A stretch of DNA of 45,570 nucleotides from positions 61,395 through 106,964 of the forward strand of contig AOLX01000003.1 in assembly GCA_000336895.1 (NCBI GenBank). The letters are read 5' to 3'. The DNA is from Haloarcula argentinensis DSM 12282. GTDB lineage: Archaea; Halobacteriota; Halobacteria; Halobacteriales; Haloarculaceae. The stretch's first letter is position 1. Every line of letters starts with the position of its first letter. Below the pieces are notes generated by a model. The model was not told the origin of the DNA. It did no database searches and saw only the letters and a program-made list of their open reading frames with translations. Of the stretch, positions 39,458 to 45,570 are shown one piece after another. The position numbers and the translations under genes were made by a program.

Positions 39458-39578
39458 CGGAACGTTGACCAAACTATGTTAGTGTAGTTACAAGTACAAC
39501 CTGCCCAATATAAAGATTTGTACCGGAACTCTCCCACCGGCCGATTCGCGTGTTGTATTCGTCACGCTGCTCAGAACA

Positions 39579-39830
39579 TCAGCTGTGTTTCTGATGACAG
39601 GAAGTCACGGATTCCTCAATCATGGACTTGAATTCGTCTATCGTATCGTTCTCCACCATCGTTCTGAACATTACCTCTTGATCGTCATGCCCAACCCCCG
39701 GAAGAGACTGAAGATAGTCAAACAGGAGCGAGGTCACTTCGGCGATGAGGCCCGTACTATCTCGTTGATCGAGGCCGGCTACTTCCGTTCCCGCACCTCC
39801 TGTTCGGGTAATCACCCACGGACAGTTCAC
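39579..39830 (-). CDS. hypothetical protein
   Basis: 83 residues from a GTG. The C-terminal part …LLFDYLQSLPGVGHDDQEVM, then FRTMVENDTIDEFKSMIEES, is acidic and helical as in haloarchaeal proteins. The first ~25 residues are less convincing, so the true start could be internal. No family recognised. Confidence 0.4.
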   Translation of the reverse strand: MNCPWVITRTGGAGTEVAGLDQRDSTGLIAEVTSLLFDYLQSLPGVGHDDQEVMFRTMVENDTIDEFKSMIEESVTSCHQKHS

Positions 39831-39937
39831 AGCATCTTACCCTGCCTTACTGCTTAATCCCAAGCGAGACTCTATATTTATATACTAATCGACGTTTCTA
39901 CGGATCACAAGAGTCGGGAAATGCTAGGTTCAAGAGA

Positions 39938-40960
39938 TCACTGTTCAGAGGTACTGGAGTCAGACATGGACAGTGTTTGTCCTTTGCACCAGTATTCGTA
40001 ATTCGCGTCCTCCTTTCTGTATTTTTGAGGGTCCCCTGCAAGTTTTCTTGAGAATTCTACCTCGGCAGAATCTCCTGCTGCTCCATGAACACCCCCAGAC
40101 ATTTGCAGGGTAACGCCTGCCGAACAAGCGTCGTTCAACGACTCTATCGTAGGTTCCTTCCCAGAGCGTTCATGCAGGAAAGGCTCTGTAACAAAGTATC
40201 CAGTCTTCCCACTTTCAAGGATGTTCGCATCAGGTGCTGGATCGAAGTCCTCGCCGCCTTTTCCTACCCACCTTTCTACTGGTAGCGAGAAATTTGCTTC
40301 GCCGCGTGGCCGGGAGATGAAGCCTACGTCACCCTCTTCGTCATCACTCATCCCAAATCCTTCAAACGTAACAGTTGCAGTCTCAGCATTATCTAAAGTG
40401 AACGGACCAACCAATTCTGGCGCGTTGCCTTTATTCTCCACCTGGAGGACAACGGCTGCATCGAGGAATCTCCTCTGATCTCTGTCCCCCATTTCGCTAA
40501 CCTCAAATTCGTCACGGAAACTGCCGTTGTTTTCGAACTCCCGCGCAAGGCCTATATCAACTACTTCCAGTTCGGGCTCTAGTGAGAGCTCCGCTGAGCC
40601 CACTTGTTCATCTTCCTCTCCCACAGCGACAATACGGTAGTCGCCCGCCCGATACGAGTCGCCCTCACCGAAGTCCTTGTCAGGGTATTCCCACTCATCA
40701 TAATCATCACTTAGCAGTAGACTGACAGAGGCCGTGTCTTCACCGGTGCTAACCCCAGATTCTTTGACTACTTCATCTTGGTAGAATATATTGATTTTTG
40801 ATACTTTGCTACTATCTTTTATTTCCACCTCTATAGAATTTCGTACAATCTCAACATTTGCTATTTGACCGCCGCTTTGGAGTATTCCGAGGCATCCAGA
40901 AAGACTGATTGCACAACTCGCTCCCACACCTGCAATAACTTTTCTCCTATTCACAAGCAT
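39938..40960 (-). CDS. Tat-type lipoprotein with beta-rich ectodomain
   Basis: 340 residues. The N-terminus VNRRKVIAGVGASCAISLSG (twin arginine) runs to the lipobox Cys at 23 (LSGC). The ectodomain has an IANVEIVRNSIEVEIKDSSK immunoglobulin-like start, then …VENKGNAPELVGPFTLDNAE, typical of surface beta-sandwich domains, and an acidic middle. The C-terminal segment carries two Cys (…NDACSAGV…, …EYWCKGQ…) that could pair. Function unknown. AT-rich upstream region (40961-41100) with multiple promoter-like stretches. Confidence 0.75.
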   Translation of the reverse strand: MLVNRRKVIAGVGASCAISLSGCLGILQSGGQIANVEIVRNSIEVEIKDSSKVSKINIFYQDEVVKESGVSTGEDTASVSLLLSDDYDEWEYPDKDFGEGDSYRAGDYRIVAVGEEDEQVGSAELSLEPELEVVDIGLAREFENNGSFRDEFEVSEMGDRDQRRFLDAAVVLQVENKGNAPELVGPFTLDNAETATVTFEGFGMSDDEEGDVGFISRPRGEANFSLPVERWVGKGGEDFDPAPDANILESGKTGYFVTEPFLHERSGKEPTIESLNDACSAGVTLQMSGGVHGAAGDSAEVEFSRKLAGDPQKYRKEDANYEYWCKGQTLSMSDSSTSEQ

Positions 40961-41263
40961 TATCAGGAAGGCTATTTACATAAATTTATGCATAAAGTGC
41001 TTTACATTATTCACCAATAGTATATTATAATTCAAATTTATTGAAGGTAAGAGGCGTGTCGTATGCTGATTATCGATTTAAGAGCATAGGAATTACTGAT
41101 ATCCCGTTCTAAAAGTCAGTTGAGAGCGAATTGATAAACCAGATGATAGGGAGAACCTGGAACCGTTCGAAGCGGCTGTGTTGAGAGGCCGTTACCGCTG
41201 GTAAAGGATGTCACTGGCAACATGAGCGGGTTGTTGCTCCACATCTGAACAAGGCCGAGAATC
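40961..41263. other. intergenic, no gene seen
   Basis: AT-rich on the left side (promoter of the lipoprotein gene). The right part has no convincing frame. Confidence 0.4.
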
Positions 41264-41533
41264 CTACTCGTCGGCCACCTCGTCGTCTTCCTCGGGCTGA
41301 ATATCTCGAAGCCGACCACCGATCTCCTGCTCGTACTCTTCTAAGAGGTCGTAGAACTCTGCAATCGTCTCCTCAGCAGTCTCACCTTCCGCTTCAATCG
41401 TCATTCTGTCTTCGTCCCGTGTTTCGGTTCCTCGTTTCACCCGGGCCTCCATACTACAGCCGATGTCTGTTCGTTCTACCTTCTCAACTGAGTCTGGAGC
41501 CGTGTCTTGATCTTCGTCTGTTTCGTTTGACAT
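41264..41533 (-). CDS. small acidic protein (DUF7389-like)
   Basis: 89 residues: …VEKVERTDIGCSMEARVKRG, then TETRDEDRMTIEAEGETAEE and TIAEFYDLLEEYE. It resembles the short acidic haloarchaeal DUF7389-type proteins found on plasmids next to methylase-like and TFB genes. Likely cytoplasmic; role unknown. Downstream of the methylase-like gene on the same strand (63 bp), possibly co-transcribed. Confidence 0.7.
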   Translation of the reverse strand: MSNETDEDQDTAPDSVEKVERTDIGCSMEARVKRGTETRDEDRMTIEAEGETAEETIAEFYDLLEEYEQEIGGRLRDIQPEEDDEVADE

Positions 41534-41596
41534 GGTTCTTTTCAGGACGCTCTCACTGGAACGCCCCTCACCCGACTGGGGGACACAAAACAGCCG

Positions 41597-42421
41597 CTAA
41601 TCACTACTCTTGAACGCATCCAGACCGGCCTGCTCGCTCGAAACAGACGCCGTAACTGGAGCTGTTCGATCCTCCGAGCCCGCATCTGTCTGCTGCTCCG
41701 GACTGGGGTAGTTGCCTTCCTCAACCGGATTCTCGAAGGCGTCGGTCACCCACTCACGAAGTTCAGAGACCTCCTCGTCGTCTAGCTCGCGAACGCTCCC
41801 ACCCAACACAGAGTACGAGGTTTGCCACGCTCGCTGGAACTCAACAGTCAGTGAGTCGCCCTAGATAACGTAGGCGTCCAGATTCAAGAAACAGCAGTTC
41901 AGCGCTGTAATCCGGGCACACAGCGGGTCCTTGTCCTGCCCGAACAGGAGCGCGTCTGGCTGCTTTCGGCCGGCGACTAGTAGCATCCGACCGCTCCCAC
42001 AGGCCGGGTCAAGAACCGTCTGCCGGTCATCGGTATCATTTTTATCTACAACGCCGGCGATCTCGGCCATCGTCTCGCAGACATTGTGTGGCGTGAAGTG
42101 CTGGCCGAAGGCATCGCTCGACATCCCGTATTCCTCATAGACAGCGCCCAGAACGTCCGCGTCGGTGGCTGCCATTCGCTCTTGGAGGTGACCGAACGCT
42201 TTCGAGAAGAGGTCGACTGACCGTTGTCCCTCGGGATGGTCCATATCGCCGCGCTCGCGGTGGTCGTCGACGATCTCCAGATATGGGTAGTCCCGGCGTT
42301 GCAGTGCGAACAGCATGAGATTAACCCAATCTCGGAAGACCGTGTGGGCGCTGTGCCCTCGTTGACGGATCTGCTCAAGCGTTTCAACAATCTCGTCGAC
42401 GTCGATCTGTGGCGAAGCCAT
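41597..42421 (-). pseudogene. N6-DNA-methylase-like gene interrupted by an amber stop
   Basis: One minus-strand frame of 274 codons. Part one (42421-41861) is 186 residues: QIDVDEIVETLEQIRQRGHS, …FGQHFTPHNVCETMAEIAGV (the GQxxTP approach of HsdM-like methylases) and VLDPACGSGRMLLVAG (motif I, SAM binding, about 136-151). It ends LNLDAYVI at a TAG (41861-41863). The same frame then continues GDSLTVEFQRAWQTSYSVLG, …ELREWVTDAFENPVEEGNYP, to 41597. 'DAYV(v/i)-Q-GDSL' is the usual continuation in relatives, so CAG to TAG is a likely nonsense change. The catalytic (N/D)PP(Y/F) motif IV is not visible in either part, which suggests that even the intact family does not methylate in the ordinary way. 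Confidence 0.8.
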
Positions 42422-42546
42422 GCTCTCTCGGCCACCAGAGAGTCACAAAATCTGGCCTGCCAGTTATCGTCACTACAGTAGCTCTACTCGCTGAGTGATC
42501 TGGTCAATGCATGAGATTGATGAATCGATTAACACAGGAGTTTGAC

Positions 42547-42942
42547 TCAGCAAATAGAATAGATTGTTCCCGGTGACCCGTCTTCTTCAATAATCACATG
42601 TGCACTTCCGTAACAGGTGCTCGTGGTTATATTTACCTGCCCGGTTTCGTTTCGTGCCATCCATCGGACTTCGAAGGTTTCGATACCGTCAGGTGACGAA
42701 CTATTGGTATTGTAGACCTCTCGCTCCTCGCCCGCATCGAGCACATAACTCCGGTCGTGAACTGTCTCATTCGACGCCTGTCTCACGACGGTAATCTCGA
42801 AGGTTGCACTCTCGTTCCAGTTGTTTTCAAGATAGAGAGAGTGGTCAGGGGACGGTGGATTCGAAGCAGGGACTCCAACGCACCCCGCGACAAGTAGTGA
42901 CAATACAAGGACACAGGTTACATTTTGCACTTGCTTGTCCAT
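42547..42942 (-). CDS. lipoprotein, paralogue of 1066-1605
   Basis: 131 residues. Signal VQNVTCVLVLSLLVAGC with a VAGC lipobox. The domain pattern ENNWNESATFEITVVRQASN, ETVHDRSYVLDAGEEREVYN and DGIETFEVRWMARNETGQVN, with Cys near the C-terminus (TSTCYGSAH, IYSIC), parallels NDWNQSADVQLRIIRLATNE and so on of the protein at 1066-1605. The long Thr/Ser repeat is absent. Function unknown, external lipid-anchored location expected. Confidence 0.8.
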   Translation of the reverse strand: MDKQVQNVTCVLVLSLLVAGCVGVPASNPPSPDHSLYLENNWNESATFEITVVRQASNETVHDRSYVLDAGEEREVYNTNSSSPDGIETFEVRWMARNETGQVNITTSTCYGSAHVIIEEDGSPGTIYSIC

Positions 42943-43049
42943 ACTCTGGCTACATCGTGGTTGCCATATGTGGTTTCTGCTAAATTCGCAGGCTTACTGA
43001 GCGGTCGTTTCAATCGCGTTCATGAGCAAAGAAACTGTTTCCACAGCGG

Positions 43050-43490
43050 CTACGGCGAGTCGTACAGGTCTTCAACCGAGCGTCGGTAGTAGTCCTGACT
43101 GGAGTCTGGAACTGGGTCAGCCTCCTCCGGGTCCTTCGCGATGATGCTGGCGAACCGCTTGGGCGGCTTCCAACTATCGTCAATTTCGCGGGCTTCGGAC
43201 TCTTTGACGAGTGCGTACTCACCGTCGGCGGTAACGTACAGGACACGAATCCCCGGCTTCTCGCTCAGCGGACCCCTGAGCAGTTTCCCCGTTCGTGTAT
43301 TGACCAGCCATTCAAGTAAGAGCCCAGCCCGACACTGGATTGCATACAGTTGCACCTCGTCTTCTTCGGGAGATTCTGTGCGACCCTTGTCGGCCCACGA
43401 TTGGGGCAATGACCGGTTATCAGTCTCATCTTTCCAGCGCCATTTTAGCCTTTTCTGACCGCGATTGCGATGTCGGTATTTACTGCTCAT
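43050..43490 (-). CDS. haloarchaeal hypothetical protein
   Basis: 146 residues. Basic N-terminus (SSKYRHRNRGQKRLKWRWKD), then a compact domain EVQLYAIQCRAGLLLEWLVN, TRTGKLLRGPLSEKPGIRVL, YVTADGEYALVKESEAREID and an acidic tail. The WLVNxxTGKLLRGP stretch looks like a conserved core. A nucleic-acid-binding role is possible from the basic N-terminus but unproven. Divergent to the SWIM-domain gene at 43597. Confidence 0.65.
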   Translation of the reverse strand: MSSKYRHRNRGQKRLKWRWKDETDNRSLPQSWADKGRTESPEEDEVQLYAIQCRAGLLLEWLVNTRTGKLLRGPLSEKPGIRVLYVTADGEYALVKESEAREIDDSWKPPKRFASIIAKDPEEADPVPDSSQDYYRRSVEDLYDSP

Positions 43491-43596
43491 TATTGGATTC
43501 TCTCAGCCACTAGAGAAACGCAAAATTCGCTTTTCGTAGCCTCTAGAACAACTTTTTTGCTGTTTGAGAATCTAATGATTAGTACGAGGACTCACT

Positions 43597-43986
43597 ATGA
43601 AAACAGCCGAGTCCCCCACCACGACTAGCGAGGGTTCGCCACCAGACCAGTGGATATCCCGCCAGCCCAGCGGGGCCCGTGATCTTGACTTCCAGCAGAT
43701 TCGAGAGCGCCAGTCAGCGACGTGGAACACCGCCCTCGATGCTGATGTCGACGTGACAAAGGGTAGTCGCCCGGATCTGTTTCTCGTCTCCGTCGACGAC
43801 GACTGTCCCGTGAATTGCTCGCTGGCTGAGCATCCCAACGGGACCCACGCTGGCTGGTGCAGCTGCGAGGCCTTCCAGACGACCACCGTCTGTCCACATC
43901 TCTGTGTCCTTCGTCAATACGCTGCTCTCGGTGATCTCGCCCTTCCGGAACGAATAAGCGATAGTCAGTCGTCGTCTGCTGTGTAA
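43597..43986 (+). CDS. SWIM zinc-finger protein
   Basis: 129 residues. The C-terminal half holds GWCSCEAFQTTTVCPHLCVL, a CxCx8CxH motif that is exactly the SWIM zinc-finger consensus, preceded by a beta-hairpin (LFLVSVDDDCPVNCSLAE). SWIM domains bind DNA or proteins. Short haloarchaeal SWIM proteins are common on plasmids and of unknown partner. The 3' end overlaps the convergent toxin gene at 43965 by 22 bp. Confidence 0.88.
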   Translation: MKTAESPTTTSEGSPPDQWISRQPSGARDLDFQQIRERQSATWNTALDADVDVTKGSRPDLFLVSVDDDCPVNCSLAEHPNGTHAGWCSCEAFQTTTVCPHLCVLRQYAALGDLALPERISDSQSSSAV

Positions 43987-44252
43987 GCACCACTCCGGTG
44001 TTCGATTCTGTGGACTTCAAGTACCGAAGCATCGTGTGCGAGTACACACGCAAGACGGTACGTACCAACCCGAAGCTTCCAGAACGGCCCGCCAGTCAGT
44101 GGCTCTAGGAAATCCTTTGGCTCCCGCCATGTTGAGTCAACAACCTCATCAAGTTTTGAAACGATTCGGTCCTGAACGTGCGTATCAAGATCACTGAACT
44201 GCCCAGTGGCACGCTCAGTGAACTTCCACGTCCACTCCTCGTCACTCGTCAT
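43965..44252 (-). CDS. RelE/ParE-family toxin
   Basis: 95 residues: WTWKFTERATGQFSDLDTHV, QDRIVSKLDEVVDSTWREPK, DFLEPLTGGPFWKLRVGTYR, LACVLAHDASVLEVHRIEHR. This is the RelE/ParE fold with the usual 'L.G…WKLRVG.YR……V..I.HR' strand pattern. It would cleave mRNA on the ribosome (RelE) or inhibit gyrase (ParE). The start lies 11 bp inside the antitoxin gene. Intact and probably active. Confidence 0.92.
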   Translation of the reverse strand: MTSDEEWTWKFTERATGQFSDLDTHVQDRIVSKLDEVVDSTWREPKDFLEPLTGGPFWKLRVGTYRLACVLAHDASVLEVHRIEHRSGAYTADDD

Positions 44253-44538
44253 TACCGTCTTGATTCATCATGGCACGGACTTCCTCACGCGAAACCAGTT
44301 CAGCATCACCCACGCGGAGATCGTGCTCGCTCGCGGCGATCTGTTTCCACCCACTCCGACTAAATTCGGGATGTTTCACTGCATCCCGAGCGACGTGGCG
44401 AAGGAACTCGCTCCGTGAGTTGAACCCCTCTTCTTGCCACGTCGCATCGATATCCTCAAGAAAGGATTTGCTCAATCGGAGGTTTATTTGTACCATCTCT
44501 GGACCACCGTTTCCAGTATCGCTATCTGCATCAGACAT
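44242..44538 (-). CDS. ribbon-helix-helix antitoxin
   Basis: 98 residues from the ATG at 44538 (MSDADSDTGNGGPEM). A start at 44544 is possible. The RHH part MVQINLRLSKSFLEDIDATW, then QEEGFNSRSEFLRHVARDAV, is followed by a C-terminal region (WKQIAASEHDLRVGDAELVS) that would bind the RelE-like toxin. First gene of the pair; likely autoregulatory. Very AT-rich promoter just upstream (44545-44575). Confidence 0.9.
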   Translation of the reverse strand: MSDADSDTGNGGPEMVQINLRLSKSFLEDIDATWQEEGFNSRSEFLRHVARDAVKHPEFSRSGWKQIAASEHDLRVGDAELVSREEVRAMMNQDGNDE

Positions 44539-44620
44539 ATACATATGCTATACGCTGGTGTAGTATAATTCTTCACCTATTGTGCGGAGCATGAGTACTC
44601 TGCCGAATAGTGTATCGTCA

Positions 44621-45007
44621 TCAGTCGCTGCTCACCGTAACATCAGTCAGTGGTCGGACATCAACACGCCCAGTCCGGTCGTGGTCAAGACACTGGCACA
44701 GTCGCCTCCGAACCGTCGCTTGCGAACACGGTTCCACAGCAACGCCTACTCGTGGATCGTCCCGAATCTGAACATACTCCGCGTCGACGTCCAGTTGCGT
44801 GTGCTTGACCCGACACCAGATTGTCTTCTCCCATTCCTGCCCTAGATCGGTCACATATCGAGCAGCCAGCGCTTCGTGGTGAAGCTCGACGAGAACTCGT
44901 TCGACAAACGATACGACCTTCGTTGGCGACCGTAGCGCCGGGACCGACCCAAGAGCAGTCTCGGAGTCGTGCTGTGCCGCCGATTCGGGAGTATCAGTTA
45001 CAGACAT
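44621..45007 (-). CDS. haloarchaeal hypothetical protein
   Basis: 128 residues from the ATG at 45007 (MSVTDTPESAAQHDSETALG). A helical core VVSFVERVLVELHHEALAAR YVTDLGQEWEKTIW is followed by a basic C-terminal part (CSQATVRRRLCQCLDHDRTG). Longer frames upstream read through non-acidic sequence. No family recognised. On the same strand as the TFB gene, 75 bp from its stop. Confidence 0.6.
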   Translation of the reverse strand: MSVTDTPESAAQHDSETALGSVPALRSPTKVVSFVERVLVELHHEALAARYVTDLGQEWEKTIWCRVKHTQLDVDAEYVQIRDDPRVGVAVEPCSQATVRRRLCQCLDHDRTGRVDVRPLTDVTVSSD

Positions 45008-45082
45008 ACGTTCTCTCTCAGGACGCGCTTTCTGCCCGCCCTGCACCCCATCGGGGCACACAAAATAGCCTGTCACGACGCT

Positions 45083-45570
45083 TCAGTCAACGATGTGCTC
45101 CTCGATCTGCTGGAACCACTGACGGACTGTCGACGGGTTCAGATCCATCGCCTCGCCGATCGTCGCCTGTGTGAGTCGGATATCTGACTCCCGACTAGCG
45201 AGGTACAGAGCGCCGGCTGCAACCCCATCCGGTCGTCCGTTGACCTCGGTAGACTCGGTTGCCTGCTCTGCCAGTTTGAGTGCCTGCTGTCGAACCTCCG
45301 GCGCAACATCAAGCGGGAGATCCGAGCAAATCCGTGCCACCCAGTCCACCGGGAGCGATACTGGAATCGGAAGTTCGAGTTCCATCAAAAACGTCCGGTG
45401 GCAGTTCCAGATATGTGAGTCGGAACACCGAGCAACGTCAGCGACTGTATCCATCGTCACGAGCCCGTTGCATCGACAAGAAGCGTACACAGCGGCCGCT
45501 GCACCGCCTTCAATCGACCGTCCGATTAGCAGGTCCGCATCCTGGGCCTCACGGAAGAGCGTGGATGCCT
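45083..45570 (-). CDS. transcription initiation factor B (TFB) family, partial at the right edge
   Basis: 161 residues visible; the N-terminal zinc ribbon and first part lie outside the window. The sequence enters as ASTLFREAQDADLLIGRSIE, then GGAAAAVYASCRCNGLVTMD and TVADVARCSDSHIWNCHRTF, the end of cyclin repeat 1. A second cyclin repeat follows (…LPLDVAPEVRQQALKLAEQA, GVAAGALYLASRESDIRLTQ, ATIGEAMDLNPSTVRQWFQQ) with its C-terminal helix-turn-helix that contacts BRE DNA. Haloarchaeal replicons often carry extra TFB paralogues that redirect transcription. Confidence 0.92.
   Translation of the reverse strand, partial: ASTLFREAQDADLLIGRSIEGGAAAAVYASCRCNGLVTMDTVADVARCSDSHIWNCHRTFLMELELPIPVSLPVDWVARICSDLPLDVAPEVRQQALKLAEQATESTEVNGRPDGVAAGALYLASRESDIRLTQATIGEAMDLNPSTVRQWFQQIEEHIVD

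Overview
The window looks like part of a haloarchaeal secondary replicon (megaplasmid or large plasmid). The proteins are strongly acidic. Tat (RR) and lipobox (LAGC/LSGC) signals are frequent, and promoters are archaeal TATA boxes placed for leaderless starts. There is an Orc1/Cdc6-type initiator inside an array of origin recognition boxes, and a TFB-type transcription factor at the right edge. Haloarcula or a close relative is plausible but not proven. No rRNA, tRNA, CRISPR array or intact insertion sequence was recognised.

Layout. 1-2300: the end of a surface-anchored protein, a nuclease-like remnant, a repeat-bearing lipoprotein and a small membrane protein. 2389-4534: a replication origin, with orc1/cdc6 on the minus strand, ten 20-bp boxes and an AT-rich core. 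4560-5315: GC-rich scrambled coding remnants. 5312-8740: a minus-strand cluster of a membrane protein, a winged-helix regulator and two tandem Tat lipoproteins, one frameshifted. 8866-18612: a decayed accessory region with many small or broken genes (GrpB-like protein, small membrane proteins, hicBA with a broken toxin, a Fic remnant, a PQQ-propeller pseudogene) and a calcium-repeat metalloprotease lipoprotein.

18822-35701 is the metabolic heart. It holds a HAD phosphatase fused to a Nudix domain, an iron/siderophore-type ABC importer with its own regulator and two DtxR/Idr-like palindromes, and a plus-strand cassette that reads as a phospholipid-headgroup or inositol-phosphate scavenging system. 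That cassette contains an inositol-monophosphatase-family enzyme, a complete Ugp-type ABC importer (binding protein, two permeases, ATPase) and a secreted PI-PLC-like phosphodiesterase with a C-terminal ricin-type lectin domain. Most of this block lies between two 474-bp inverted copies of a SHOCT-protein gene (20667-21140 and 35228-35701). An 83-bp direct repeat of a hicA tail (14992 and 33110) also links its surroundings. Truncated CBS and MOSC genes sit at or near the junctions. This pattern suggests assembly by recombination.

36173-40960 has AT-richer genes for secreted or lipid-anchored proteins, including a gluzincin-like metallopeptidase. 41264-45570 is a typical plasmid-maintenance stretch: a small acidic protein, an N6-methylase-like gene with an amber stop, a lipoprotein paralogous to the one at 1066, a SWIM zinc-finger protein, a RelE/RHH toxin-antitoxin pair and the TFB fragment. 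Identities come from motif and family recall on the translated sequence. No database search was possible.
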